From the NCBI GenBank assembly GCA_036874045.1, contig CM072337.1, positions 23,038,001 through 23,102,000 on the forward strand: DNA of 64,000 nucleotides, read 5' to 3'. The translations under genes were made by a program, and so were the position numbers. Position 1 is the stretch's first letter, and every line of letters starts with the position of its first letter. Source of the stretch: Cymodocea nodosa. Its lineage: Eukaryota; Streptophyta; Magnoliopsida; Alismatales; Cymodoceaceae. The notes below the pieces were generated by a model. The model was not told the origin of the DNA and searched no databases. It saw only the letters and a list, made by a program, of their open reading frames with translations. This document shows, piece after piece, positions 37,408-50,754 of the stretch.

Positions 37408-39710
37408 TTAGGTTAATGAACTTTCGTTTTCCTCAATCATTTTAATTAGCAGATCGAAGATAGGGCTGTTAGGACATTGTTTCTTAGATTAAATTTTTAA
37501 TATAGCAGTATCCTAGTACCTTTTAGTTTGGAATTGGTTGTCTCCCGCTATTTCTATTCTTTAGGATCCAAGATAATCAATGATATTAAGCGATCAGGTG
37601 GAACCAAGAGGGTCTCTTTGATATTATATGCTTCTGAAATAATTCGGCTCTTTTCTTTTTCTATATTTGGTTAGTGAACGAGCTTCTATGGAGATAAAAA
37701 TTGGAGGTCATCCGATTCTTTTAGTTTTATTATGAAATATTTACCACTTGCTTCTGACAATATATTACCGGCCTCTAGCTATTTATCTAGAATCGGGACC
37801 TTCAATAAAAAAAGTATGTTCTAATCTTCTATTTGTCTAGGTTGCTTCTTTTGCAATGACATCTGTATGTTCTTTTTTAATTTACAGGATCCGCTAAAAA
37901 AATGTATTAGGATATATTAGCACTTAACTTTTTGGTTTGTGGCTCAAACCATAATGTAGAAGGCAAAGATCAAAACTGGGTTATGGTTCTCTTTGCAGGA
38001 GCACATTACAAACTGGTGGTCTGAATTTTAACAGCATTCAAACTTCTGACGAAATACGGACATTGTTTTATTCCTTCTGTTGCATGTTCTAAATCCTTTC
38101 CGCTTTTAATCCTTGTGTGCATTGATCTCATAAGTTGTTGTGCTTTGGTAACGACTATTTAATTACGGTGCATAAAAATAAATTAAATTTTAAAAAAGTT
38201 GCAAAATTCATCATTTTGCACGAAACATTTTTAATTTAAACTGAAGTATTTTTAAAATTGCACGTTAAAATAAGTTATATATTTAACAAACTCAATGCGA
38301 AAAACACTAAATATCCGGAGTCGATGAAATTTTAAGAAATGTTTTATTAAAACTTGTTAAAAGTTGGAAAAATCAGACTAAAATGGAATAAATGATTACA
38401 AAAATTAGGCAAGCAAGAAAAATAAAAACTAAAAGACTGATCAATTGTCCCTTTAAGAACTTATATCACATTTGTCTCTTCCAAGAGATTGCTTTCGACG
38501 TGATTGCATGTGATACATCAATTTTTAGGCGATTGAAAATGCTGGATGCGTGCATGATTCAAACCTCCGAACTGTTGTCATATCTTAGTGCCCCTACCAT
38601 ACAAATATCGTACTCTAAAATCTCGACTTCTATGTTCCATGGCCGGTGAGACGACTTGTAAAACAAGCAACATGAGATTTTGCACCAACGAATATAGAAC
38701 TTCTTAAAGTTACGTTTGGGTAATATTTTGAACATCGATTTTTATCAATTTTCAAGATGATTCCAAAATCTTATCCAAAAAAGACTTATAGATAAAATTA
38801 CACTGATTTTACCTAACACATCGTGATTTATTTGATTGACTAATTTTGCATAATTTTCTCTTTTTGATACAAAATTCGATGATAGAATCAAGACAGCCAA
38901 CCCAAAATTTCACAATTTTTATTACCTTAAAATCGACGAAAAATCACGATTTAACAAAATTTTTTCTTGTAAGATCATATATCCAAGTCCAGGGTTTATC
39001 CGTGATACCCATCAAGTTTATATTATAAAATTTCCAGGATCATCAACAAGATCGAAAACTTTTCATCTATGGGGAACTTGAGATCAACCATACTCGGTCC
39101 CTTGCAAAAACGATAGATAAATTACCATCTTGCATGCCATTCCAAACGTCTGACTGGTAGTAAGCATACACAAGGCAGAAGTCAGGAAGAGAAAGCCCTA
39201 TTGAGTGTTTTTACATGTCCGCGAAGATTGACTTTTAATGATGGTCAGCGATCAGAGATCCAATTCCTGACGTTTTTATGCTGCCAATTATCTCCTTGCA
39301 TCTGGCGCATATTTCCAATCTGGAAAATTTTGCTGCTGATAAAATATATGAAACTTTTCTGAAATAAGATAAACAATGTAACTGTAATAAAAAGAACTAC
39401 TTGACTATCCAGTATAAAAGGAAACAATTATTCCTTTTAAGATACAGTAACTACCTTCAATCTTCTAAAATTATATGAGAGGGAACTCCATTATCGTTTG
39501 ATGTAAATATTTGATTTTTAACGATATAAATTCACTGCCCTTGTCCCTTCTCCAATATGAGGCTACACTTTGTGAGAAACTAGCATGCAAGCCCAAAACA
39601 TAATATCTAATGCATATGACATCATCAAATGAGAAAATGTCGTCGTTGCTTTTAGGGTTACCAGAGAGTACAGTAAGCGACGAACCTCCATGGAATGTGA
39701 TTGGTAAGAG
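37408..39710. other. Convergent spacer between TOC159 and CLPR3
   Basis: Contains the 3' ends of two genes that face each other. AT-rich, with no recognised gene, repeat family or RNA. Open frames such as 38392-38649 have no recognisable similarity. Confidence 0.55.
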
Positions 39711-42700
39711 TCACATCCCACTAACTACTTTGATACCAGCTCTACGATCCCAGTCGTCAGGTGTTGCAGCATCAGCCATTATCTTTTCTTGACCACGCCA
39801 GAGAATCTGCGACAGAAACTACAGCAAGTCACTTCTCAAATCCAACATTTGCGACCAAATGACCAATCACTTCATAATTATCACCCAGCACAATCTGTGG
39901 CATAAGAACATGACTTCCTTTCTATTTCCTACAAGCAACTTGCATTATCACAAGTAACAGGATGTACCTTGTCTATGACACCAAACTCTTTTGCTCTTAA
40001 TGAATCCATATAAAACGGCCTCCGCATAACATTTGATACCACTTCCACAGACTGAAACAAAAAAAGATCAAATTACTAATGAATACTCGAAAGTCAAGAA
40101 AAAATGAATAAGATGGGCCTTGCTTACATTTCCTGTGTGTCTTGCAAGAAGTTTGATAAGGGTATCTCTGTTCTTTATAACCTGAACCATGATAAACAGC
40201 AAGGTTCATTTGGCAGGTTAATTATGGCACGTTGTCACACAATAAAAGCAAAAGTAAGATATCATGGATGTGCCAACAAGCATTTAAGGTACAGTTGTTG
40301 GGTAATTGAGCCAAGAAACTCTTGTTTGGAAGTAAGACCGCAGTATATGATACCTGGTAGTCTTAGAAAACCTCTTAGACCACACAAATGGCCATATCAT
40401 TTAATAACATAGACAAAAATATAATATTTTTTTTAAAGAGAGTAAGGATGAATCTTATTAGAGATAAGCTTCACCCAGGAAGATGTATAATTGTACATAC
40501 AGTATATATATACACATCCATCATAAGCCAGCATTCCCAAAAAATTACCCAAATCATAGGGAGATACATTAGTAAAAAACGTAACTGCAACTCAATTTTT
40601 CATAATATCTACATCTTTCGTCTATATTTAACAAGCTTGGTACAACAAGATTTATTTTATAAGTTCAGCTAGTGGTTGCTTGAAGCCTCGAGCCTATCAA
40701 ATTCACAATATTTGCCAAGTAGAAACACAAATAACTTAGTCGTGGTCTTTAATACAAGTAAAATTACCCTGTCCAAGACCATACAAAAGAAGACCACTAG
40801 TGGTGTAAGAAGCAGGACACCTTCAAGGAGGCTAAAAAAATTAATAGCCTGAAAGTGATAGAGGCTCGTAGGTAGGAAAATAGAGTGATAGGCATGCAAC
40901 TCTTGAGTAGTAATGAGGCTGGCATACTCCATTAGTAATGGAACAGTGTCCACGGACAATCAAAATAAGATGGACAACCAAAAATTCATTGGGTGGTGGC
41001 AGAACTTGTAAATATCTGGCTTCAATCCGCAATATGTAACCAACTTCTGAAGAAAATAAGTTCTCTCAGGTAAACTGCACTTAATTACTCTGAATAAAAC
41101 AAGTAAAATTTTGCAACTTTACCATTTACAAAAAAATAATTGAAAACTATTTTGGGGGGAATCTACTCTCAATGAAAATGGTTTAGATTAACTGTAGAAG
41201 TAGAACAAACAATTGTGAAAGGTACAAATCCGAGAGAATATTCAAATTTCAATACAATCTAAGGTTTATACACATATAATTATCTCTCAGAATACGTTTT
41301 CATGAGAAATTAAATTCCTCTAAAATATCTTAATTAACATTTACAAAGTATCAAGATGCATGGTACCATTGTTTCTCTCTCTCGGTCTCATTATATGTTT
41401 TCTATGAGATATCAAATTCCTTTAAAATAACTTGATGCATAGTTATCAAGGCATCAAGGTACCCAAGCATGAACCCAGTTGCTCATGGCCCCTCGTGTAC
41501 CTTGGATGCCAAGGCCCCATGCACCATAAGTAAATTTTGAAAATAGTTAATTTACCTCAAATATTATTTGATTGTACGTTATTATGACAAGTATATTCAT
41601 GTAGACTAAAATTAATACTAGAAAGTTACAAAAACAACAATCAAGACCTTTATTTTGTTTGTATACTAAACCTATTTTTTGTGTCATGTTTTTACGACAA
41701 CAATCAACAAAATGAACACCAAGTTTTTTTTTGTTCTTACCATACCTTTTTTAGTTTCACTTCTACCTTAATTTTTATGTGAAAACAGAGATAAGTGGAA
41801 GCTAAATGTCATCTAGTAGCAAAGATAATATCTCTATATATAAAAATTATAAGGAAACGACTAATATAACTTAAGCAATGTGAGATTAAACCCACTACAA
41901 CACATAACCTTAATACATTAACATACTCTAACACTCTTCAAGTTGAAACATCTAGCTTGTAACAAACTCAAGAACTCAATAGACTTAAACATAACTGAAA
42001 AATAACAAATACATAGAGAAATATAAAAATCAACTATTGTAGTAGTAGCAGCAAAAGTAGTAATAATTATTGTAACAAAGTAATAGAAACAAGGATAATC
42101 TAAAATAATTTAAGGAAGAGCTATATCTCAAACAATAGTAGGTTAACCATCAGATGATACAAGCCAAGACAGTAAAATAAATAGACAAAAGCAATCTATC
42201 CTCAAGAAGTAAAGACAGGTAGATAGATGTAATCTATATTCAAGAAGTAAAGACAGGTAGATAGATGTAATCTATATTCAAGATTTTTTTTGATTAATTT
42301 TTTACTTCTACCATTTTTTGAGATACATTTTTTCTCTTATTTTTTGACATATATCTTTTTTGTCTTTAAAATTATATAAATACACAAAAGTAATGCAAGA
42401 TAAAAAATAAAATATAAATATAAATCTTTTCAAATTATAAAATCAAATAGTCAAAAAAATAACATGTTTAGGCATTAAAACATTTAGCCTTCTTATCACG
42501 CCTGGGTGCCTGGGCACTGATAAGTATGTGTCCTGATGATATGTTCTATAGTGAAAGAGAGAGTATTTTCTAAATTAAGAGAAAAGGATGCATAAAGTAA
42601 ATATGAAATTCCAACATCAAATACGAATGAGATAAATAACATGACTGACCTCTTTAGCACGAATAAGAACATCACTTGCTGGCATCTGCCCAGATGAGGG

Positions 42701-45700
42701 TACACGAGGTTGTTGAATCATGGCTGAATTCAAAGTAGAAATATGACTTGGCCGTGTACTTGTAATAGTTTGAAAAATGCTAAACTATATGTTATACCTT
42801 TTGCATGAGGCATCATAAAACGTCTACCCTTTTTTCCTGCAGCAAGAAGTAGGCAAGCCTGGCCAATTGCAGCTCCAACAGCTACTGTTTCAATCTGATT
42901 AGGAAATAAATAAACTGTATTTATGAATTATACAGACAAACAGTGCATATGTGTAAATCCAAGAATGATTATAACAAATAACGTTAGATGTGAAAGTGAG
43001 GTCTTCAAAAAATCTGCAAGAACAAGGATAAAAGCTCAAAATAAATTAACAAGGAAAAATTATTAAATACTGAATCTAGATAGAATAAATGCATTATTTT
43101 AGAGGACATCATTTATGGTACACTCTGTGGGGATACCAGATAGATGTATTTATCTATAAAAACACAAAGAAATAGAAAAGTACATTACTGGTGAAATGAT
43201 AATAAATGAGCCAACAACAAAGTGTCCAAATGCAATCAGCCCGTATACTACAAGGACATGTACGCAAAAGGGAAAAGGTAAACATAAATGAATTTTAGTT
43301 ACCTCATTTTTAATCTGCATCATAGCATCATAGATTGCAAAACCTTCAGACTCCATCCCAACCTAAGAAATCACGAAGCAGATCATACTTGATTAATGAG
43401 TTGAATCAAATCTCTCCCAATTCGAAATTTAATCTACAAAATAATATGTACAAACAACTTATCATCACATCACATCTAGAATTTTAGAGCCTTGTTCATA
43501 GATATGAGCACCAAGTCATAATTACTGGTTGTACAGAAATATATTATTCTGTCAACCAGTTAAGGTCTGTTTGTGTATTCAGAATTGAATCTGACAGAAT
43601 TTGAATTTTAATGGAATTTAAATTTTACAAAAATTAATGAAAATAAAATTTGAAATTCAAGTATTTGTACATGTTCAAGAATTTAATGAAAATTGAAATT
43701 CAAATGTTTATATATATGAAAAAATTGAATAGAATTAATTTTTAATGAAGTTCTTAATTAATAAATTGAAGTAATTAGTCAAAATGTAATTAATTAATGA
43801 ATTAATTACTTACATTAATCAATTAACATGTTATAAAATTAAATCTTTATATATCATTTATTAATTAATTAAGTATATATCATTTATCAAAACTAAGTAT
43901 ATGTAAAAATATAAGAATATATCTACATCCATGTATTCCATGATTATTCTTGAGATCAAAAAATTCAAAAGTAGAAGATCTTAGTTGAAATTGTAAAATA
44001 AGATCATCATGCCACCACAATAAAATAAGATCTTAGTTAAAATTATTATTGCATATTTGAATTCTAGAGGATTTTGAACTCAAGACTTTTGAGAAATTTT
44101 TTTTCTCAAAGTTCAACTAGAGATGGAATTCATTTTCTGTCCAAAATGAATTCTACCTATGCACAAACAGGCTTCAACTGGAATTTGATGGAAAATAAAT
44201 TCCTTTTTGTCAGATTTCGATTGCACAAATCCCCCTTAATGACCTATTTGTACACCCAAAAAATGACAAAAGGTAATTAAAAAAAATGTCGGAAAGTTTA
44301 GAAAGTGACAAAAAAAGAAAGTTGCAGAAAGTAGCTAAAAAATTATGATATTTGTGTATTAGCCAAAAAATGATAGAAAAGTTTAGAAAGTGAAAAAGTA
44401 ACAGAATATAATAAAATATAAATGAATAACATAAAAATATTTATAGACATCTCAAGTTTACGAAAAAATTAAAAATATTTACATTCTTTATAATAGTACA
44501 TTATACATTACAATGTTAAATTTCTAATATATAAATTTTAATATATTGTAAAAATTTATTATTATTATATCTTTTTTTTAACATACAAATTTAACAAATT
44601 ATATTTGCACTAGACACAAACACATCATATTTAACAAATTAGATATTCTGAAGTTTCACGTTAAGACGACAAACGAGAAAAATAGAAACAAAATAGCCAA
44701 TTGAAATAGGATAAGCTGGAAAAAGTAGCCCATTGATTAGAAAGCTTACAGTTTCTCCATCATCACGAGTAGTACCAGTTGAGTTGATATAAAGATAAAT
44801 GGGCTGTTTTGGATCCATCCATTGCAAGTACATCAACTCTGCAATGACTAGTTCTGTAACAGCGGGTACCAACTACTCAACACAAATGACCAACAAAGTA
44901 AATGTTATCATACAAAGAATAAGGAAAGGCAAAAACAGAACAAAAAATATTAGTCACGAAAAACAAAAATTCACAGATGTTAAAAAAAGAACGTTTCCCA
45001 TGGAAGTTATGGAATGCAACCCCGTAACGTCCACTAGATAATTAAAGAACCAGAAAAAAGATTTAGAGATTAATAACATGTTATATATGGAATATGCTCA
45101 TGAATAACTTCATGGCATGTATAAGCCCAAACAACATTTGAAGCACTTACAGGCATGCCAATGTACACAATTCGACCATGGAGAAGTAAGGAGGGCAAAT
45201 CTGGAGGAGGCTTTCTTGGTCTATGTTCGTTGTACGAAACTGAGTGCTCCACCTGATGAGGCAGAACGAAAAAAATATTAATAATCCGAAATTATAATAG
45301 AATGATTCGTTGTGATGCTCGATGATAGCAGGGAGACGCTGCGACTAATCCACAGTCGTAGACAATGTAGAGCAACAAGAAGTGCAGCAGTAACAAATGA
45401 ATGAGGCTTTTCACTTCGTAACAATCAAAACGACCATCGAAAATCAACCCAGATAGATAGAAAAACAAGTAAAAGAGGCCCAGAAATCAAACGTCTTCGT
45501 AACGTATACATCCTACAGGACACCACGAAAAACTTTTCCAACTACAAACACGAGAAAAGAGAGAGAAGTCTAGGACGGTACTTGTGCAGGGTTGGCCATG
45601 AGCTTGGGGCTATCGAAGATGTCGAGGAACGGAGGCAGGTCCGTGTCCGATGATGACGGGAGGGAAGTAAGCAAGTCAGGAGAAGCGGCAGCGATAGAGG

Positions 45701-45875
45701 CGAGCTTGGAGAGGAAAGGGTCCCGAGGGTTGAGCGGCGGCATTGGGGGCTTCGAGGATGACGTCGCTCTGCAGATGGAGCGAGCGAAGGACCTCTTGAC
45801 GGAGGAGGGAGGAGGGAAGGGCGAGGACGACGCCATCGGAAGCTGTGCGCGAAGGCAGAAGCTCCCGCACGCCAT
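39711..45875 (-). CDS. CLPR3: ATP-dependent Clp protease proteolytic subunit-related protein 3
   Basis: Non-catalytic subunit of the plastid stromal ClpPR core. Nine minus-strand exons: 45582-45875, 45151-45252, 44750-44872, 43303-43362, 42798-42894, 42650-42723, 40128-40181, 39968-40051 and 39711-39806, in frame for 327 residues (Arabidopsis CLPR3 about 330). The first 60 residues are a Ser/Pro/Arg-rich chloroplast transit peptide. Then come PPMPPLNPRDPFLSKLASIA, NEHRPRKPPPDLPSLLLHGR, INSTGTTRDDGETVGMESEG, VGAAIGQACLLLAAGKKGRR, AMIQQPRVPSSGQMPASDV and MRRPFYMDSLRAKEFGVIDK. Where ClpP has its Ser (GxAASMG) and His (MIHQP), this protein has GAAIGQAC and MIQQP, so it lacks the catalytic triad, as expected of ClpR. 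The INSTGTTRDDGETVG insertion points to R3. An in-frame ATG at 45911 would add 12 residues; I prefer 45875 because MAC- resembles known starts. Introns 3 and 6 carry transposon relics. Confidence 0.96.
41443..42523. mobile_element. TIR-bearing DNA transposon-like insertion in CLPR3 intron 6
   Basis: The left end (TTATCAAGGCATCAAGGTAC, continuing CCAAGCATGA) and the reverse complement of the right end (TTATCAGTGCCCAGGCACCC, then AGGCGTGA) agree at most positions over about 30 bp, giving imperfect terminal inverted repeats around 1.08 kb of AT-rich non-coding DNA. No clear target duplication was found. It looks like a non-autonomous DNA element; the superfamily is unknown. Confidence 0.6.
42203..42278. 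repeat. Perfect 38-bp tandem duplication
   Basis: Two identical head-to-tail copies, 42203-42240 and 42241-42278, each starting CAAGAAGTAAAGACAGGTAG, followed by the first five bases of a third. Lies within the TIR element in CLPR3 intron 6. Identity of the copies implies a recent duplication. Confidence 0.95.
43563..44235 (+). mobile_element. MITE-like repeat, copy B, in CLPR3 intron 3
   Basis: A 673-bp AT-rich repeat flanked by TTA on both sides (43560-43562 and 44236-44238). The left end, AGGTCTGTTTGTGTATTCAG, and the reverse complement of the right end, GGGGGATTTGTGCAATCG, share TTTGTG and a later AATCTGACA, forming diverged terminal inverted repeats. It aligns by eye with copy A near 31 kb. 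TTA duplication plus such ends suggest a Tourist/Harbinger-type MITE. It has no coding capacity. Confidence 0.78.
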
Positions 45876-48800
45876 CGTAGGGAGGTCTGGATGAAGCGTG
45901 GGAGCTAACACGCCGCAGACCGACGGGATTGGGCATGGTCACTGATCGCCGATGAAGGCAGAAAATGTTCGGGTCGTGTCTGGTAGGCCGGAACGAGTCC
46001 GGCCCTTTTCTGATGGGCTTTCAGTGTCGTTCCAAGAATTACCGCGTTTTTAGGCCCATCTTTTTTTCCTCTTTTTTTCGTTTTATACATTTAATACCTA
46101 TCATAATTGTAGGTATATATACTTACTTATTGATTATTGAGTAATAAAGATACAATGTTGTGCCAACGTGATAAGTTTTTTTTATAATAATGGTAGTGTT
46201 TTTTATTGTTTCTGTTTTTATGATTCAAAATCCTAGAAAACCATGAGTATCAATTTCCCAAGTTAATTAAATTATTATAATTGGTTGACTATACTGGGAT
46301 GTTTGGAAGTTAAATTTCTAAAATAATCGAATTGGGATAATTGTCCTTATTGACATAATCAATAAAAAATAACAACCATTAAAGGTAAAATTGGTATAAT
46401 ATATTAATTTTAACGATATTTGAGAAGATTTCGTAATCTTAACCATGTACGTTGACTCAATGACATACTAATTGTATACATGAATATTTTAAATGTCAAA
46501 GGTACTTTCATACTTACCGTCGATGAAATAAAATGTTCTATCGAACGTTAATCCAAAAGGAGATGACGACTTTCGGTTCACGTGAACGGAAGTCGCAAAG
46601 ATTCCGAGTTTTTTCATTCTCCGACTTGCTTTTGAATATTATTTTTACAAATGATAGCATCCAAAACCATGACTGGGAAATCAATTTTCATTCGCAAATT
46701 GGGTTTTGAATTATTTGTTAGTACAACCCATCGAACCTAAGTAATTGGAAGTTAGAAACGATTGATGGATATAATATACAGAACGATAAGATATTTTCTG
46801 ATTAGGAGAATATATAACAAAAAATAAAGGAGAATTATATGGTGCATATACTTTGTGAGACAAATCGATAACTATCAATTGTTAGTTAAATTTTTTATTT
46901 TAAATCGAATCAGAATCTTTCTTTTAGATTACGCATGAAAAGTGCGTGGTTGAGTGTCAATGAAAGAAATATCATCTTAACATCGTCAAATTAGTAGGTC
47001 GATTTTAGGTGGTCTGTCGACCAAAGTCCTCCTACAAAAGAAGCCTAACGATATTGGCACTTAAATTATGGTATTTACAATTTACTTTATTCTAAGAAAT
47101 GAAATCTTCCTTGTGTTTTGTTTTTTTTTTTTAAATTTTGAAATTAAATTTCGTGACAAAAGAGAAAATGGTGTAAAATTAGGTAAATTCAAAATTTTCA
47201 ATCGATTCTGCACTTCCAAAACAATAATCTATGAAATAATACTAAAAAACTTTTCAAATAAATTTAAAATGTTTTTAATACGACGTCTGTTCATCATTAA
47301 CTTCAACTTCAGTGTCCGTGTAAAGCTGAATTTATTAATAAATGACGAAACAAAGACACAAGTACCGCAGAAAACTAGGTGTAATCTTGACGGTCAATTG
47401 CTATGAATGAACGTCGAAAAAATAGAACAGAAGAAGTGTTCCCAACGTCTTCTACTAATAGTAAATCCCCCTGCTGATCTTCCCTCACACTACCGTAAAT
47501 CCCTTCAACCTAACCTTTTACACAATCTATAAAATTAATTTAACACAAAAGAAAAAACACCACCAATGTCCAAACAAATGCGACTACCATGGTCGTTAGA
47601 GCTACTCCAAAACGTAAGCGCTGAATTCCAACTCTACGGACGAGCGAGAGCGCTGAACAATGAATCATCGAAGGCAGACCACCTTAGGAGTTTGTCGGGT
47701 TGCACCGACGGCGGGGAGGGCACGGGAGGTGGGATCCAGTGGTCCATCCAGATCTCTCTCTCACCCCGCAACCTCACATGGTTCCTGCGGTCATCTCATT
47801 AATTCCTCCGGCCGCCCAATCAAATCAACCAGTTGGCACTAATATTTTTTAACCACCAGTGGTAAAACCAAGCTAACCCATGTGATGTGATCCACCGACC
47901 GCCCATCCCTCGTAATGAAAATATTTTACAAAATCTTGATTCTTAACTTACGTAGTACCATTCCACTGTTACACGGAAAGCCGCCACTCCACCGCTGTAC
48001 CGAGAAGAGTCTTTCGTCTCTTCCTGAGCAGAGGCCGCCGTGTTATATATACCTCTTGGGTTGAAGCTGGAACGAATCATGCCTTGCTGTGAGCTTCCAA
48101 AAAGAGTAAAGAACAAAGACGTCTGGGACCGGATTAGAATCTCGAGTTTGAAGATTAGACAACTAAGAAAGAAAATTATTTTCGGCATTGAACGGAAGGA
48201 AGTTGAAACCGTGAACGCCACGCTTCAGTAGATTAGGGGGATCTCTCTCCCTTCCAAGGTTTGAGCTGGAAACATGTGGAAGGAAGCAGGCAGGCCGAGT
48301 GCCAACCAGGGCAACCAACCCACAAATCTTTTGTTGGGCATTAAAATTATTATGCTCATCTTCATTCATGGTCTTCTCAGACAAAAACAATACCATCATA
48401 AAAAGAAATATCACAAAACAAATCAACTCTAAACGATTATGTGGCTACATCTTACTGCCAATTTTCAAAAAAAAAAAAAAAAAACATTATCTGAAGAAAA
48501 ACCTGAAACAGGTCTACACCGACCATTTTCCCCTGTGATAAGAAATACGCGACAAATATCCACGGAAAACATTATCATTGTAAAAAAAAATACACATCCA
48601 TCAAGAGTTTTTTTTTTTTAAAAAAAAAACCCAAATAAAGGAATATCATTAATTGCTCGACAAGGAAAAATTAAAAAATTGAGTTTTAATATCAGTCGAT
48701 TTCGAACAGTCTGCTGCATTTCTTGCGCCAACCTTTTCTTTTTTTTGATAATGTGACGTCTCAGTATATCTTGTGCTATCAGCCTTTGGTTTCCTCGCAC

Positions 48801-49477
48801 CTAACATGTGGAAACTGCCAACTATTTTTTTGGGCAAATCCATAGGCATACCAATTCAAACCATATATATTTTTTATTTCATTAATCAATAAAGAGTACC
48901 GATAAAAGCTTTCATTTTCTGATTCGTTTTCTCCCTTCATTATCACGTAATTGGGAATAAAAAAAACCTATGGATTTTAACATGAAAGCAAATTTTAGCC
49001 AACAGCAAGCAATTGTTGTTCAGTTGCGAAGCAAAATAATCACAACCTCAAACACAAATCCCTATTTTTATAAAAAAAATTAACTTTATTTTAAGTAAAT
49101 TTTAAATAAACAGATATCCGGAGTAAGATCTGACCACCAGACAAAATGACCAAAATCGAAATCAAGGATGGAGATGTGTACCACATAAAAATCAACAAGT
49201 AGCTAAACTTTACCAAATTCGTGTTACAGCAGAAGTTCAAATAATCAATACAGCACCTGAAAATCGAAACTGAACAACACAACATCACATCAAAGACCAG
49301 ACATTATATCCACATCACAATTGACAGATAACAATTCCTTAAAATCTCTGTATACGAACCAACGGCAGTAATCCCCTCGACTCCAGCAAAGCCCCAGCTT
49401 CCCCAATCCAAATCAGAAAAGGAGAAGCACAGCGAGTTGAGGAGGGGGGAGGAGGAGGAGGAAGAAGAGCGCTGGAT
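45876..49477. other. Spacer between CLPR3 and RALF
   Basis: The first 180 bp are the CLPR3 promoter and 5' UTR; the right end is the 3' flank of the minus-strand RALF gene. Between them is AT-rich DNA with poly-A/T runs (48468-48483; 48609-48630). A slightly GC-richer patch at 47570-47810 has open frames but no recognisable protein. No RNA gene recognised. Confidence 0.5.
46014..46058 (-). promoter_or_regulatory. Pair of site II (TGGGCY) motifs upstream of CLPR3
   Basis: TGGGCT at 46014-46019 (plus strand) and TGGGCC on the minus strand at 46053-46058, 140-185 bp upstream of the CLPR3 ATG. Site II elements bind TCP factors and are common in plant genes for ribosomes and organelle proteins. 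Function here is inferred from position only. Confidence 0.5.
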
Positions 49478-49843
49478 TTAGGATCTGCACCTTGCGATTC
49501 TGCTGCACCCGCGCCTGTAAGGGTTGGCCTGGGCGCCGGGACGACAGTTGTAGTAGGAAGCGCCCTTGACGGAGCAGGGAGTGCTACCCCTTTTAAGCGC
49601 CTGATAACTGATGTAGCGGGAGGTGGCGAGGATCCTTCTGCTCACCTCGGAGTCCATCAAGAACTCCTCGTTGTCGACTGACAGGCAGTCCTCGATGCTC
49701 CCCCGGCAGCCAGACCTGGAAGGGATCCACCCCAAGGGCTGCTCCGCAGCGCCAGCCGCAGCGATAGAGAGGAGGGACGCCGCGACCAGAATCGCCAGGA
49801 GGGTGGCCGCGGGAGCAGTAACGGCGGTGCTTCGCTGGGCCAT
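49478..49843 (-). CDS. RALF peptide hormone precursor
   Basis: Secreted Rapid Alkalinization Factor precursor; the mature peptide binds FERONIA-type receptor kinases with LLG co-receptors at the cell surface and raises apoplastic pH. A single intronless exon encodes 121 residues, usual for the family. Residues 1 to about 33 are a signal peptide with a hydrophobic Leu/Ala core. The acidic propeptide includes DCLSVDNEEFLMD. RRIL at 69-72 is the dibasic S1P protease site, so the mature peptide would be residues 73-121. It starts with ATSRYISY, containing the receptor-binding YISY motif, and carries the conserved GASYYNCRPGAQANPYRRGC. Four Cys at 90, 100, 113 and 119 would form two disulfides. 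It belongs to the RALF1/23/33-like group, but the exact orthologue cannot be named. GC content is well above the flanks. Confidence 0.96.
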   Translation of the reverse strand: MAQRSTAVTAPAATLLAILVAASLLSIAAAGAAEQPLGWIPSRSGCRGSIEDCLSVDNEEFLMDSEVSRRILATSRYISYQALKRGSTPCSVKGASYYNCRPGAQANPYRRGCSRIARCRS

Positions 49844-50754
49844 CGTACTGTGGTGGTGGTGACGGTGGGGAAGATGGTGGAGGGGAAAGTGGGAACTGGT
49901 ATTATTATAATGCCAGAGTGGGCGATGATTGGCCCTTCCTTTAGTTCATAATTACGATAATGCCACGAAACGTATAGCTGGCATATGCAAGCGTGGAGTG
50001 GAAAGGAGTACTACGCCCGTCTGCACCGCGTACGTCTACATAATTCAATTTTACTCGTTTTACTTTTGAAATTGACAGAATAAATTAACGTCGACATTTG
50101 AATCTTGATAGAAAATATATAATTAGATGTTCTTTACAAATTTACTTATTTCGGATTTTTCTGAAATCGATAGAAAAATTTACGCATTAAAATTTAAATA
50201 TTGATAAAAAAAATGTAATCCTGATTAATTATTAAGTTACCTAAAATTAATTTAATTTTATTCATTGTTTCCGAGGTTTGCCGGAAGACAACTTTGGAAT
50301 TTGTTGTGATTCGCTAAAAAGAACATTTGTTATGCTGTGGTTTCTGATTTTCTATAACAGTAGTGTATTTTTTAGATTTAAATCTATTTTTCTTCTCGTG
50401 ACGGAGTTGTTTTTATCGTTTGCATAACCCACATTATCATTTTTTAGTTAACAATAAGATAATATAATTGATTGCCATTATAAAAGACACTGTTATTTTT
50501 TTAAAGCTATTTTTGATGTCATTCACCTGACTCACTTTAACGTTTGTTCCCTTTGATAACGAACGACTCCAAAGGTTCTGAAATTAATTATATGTGATAG
50601 ACGACCATTTCATTTGTTGGATGATTGAATAATTTGAAAATCATATTCAATTAAATTTCACTTTAGATTGAATCAAGTTGATTCGATTCTCAATATTTAA
50701 CATGCATTTGGCGAAAATGACAACAATACTATTATTTATTACTATGAAGAAGCG
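49844..50754. other. Upstream flank of RALF
   Basis: RALF 5' UTR and promoter next to 49844 (GGT/GGA-rich for about 50 bp, with a TATTATTATAATG stretch near 49899), then AT-rich DNA up to the copia relic. No gene recognised. Confidence 0.5.

Noticed and set aside
45676-45942. Alternative 88-aa minus-strand frame over CLPR3 exon 1
   Set aside because: It is out of frame with the ClpR core; the other frame gives the transit peptide and joins the next exon correctly.
48439-48630. Poly-A and T12A10 runs at 48468-48630 as a possible retroposed gene tail
   Set aside because: No coding sequence or target duplication is next to them; more likely plain low-complexity DNA.
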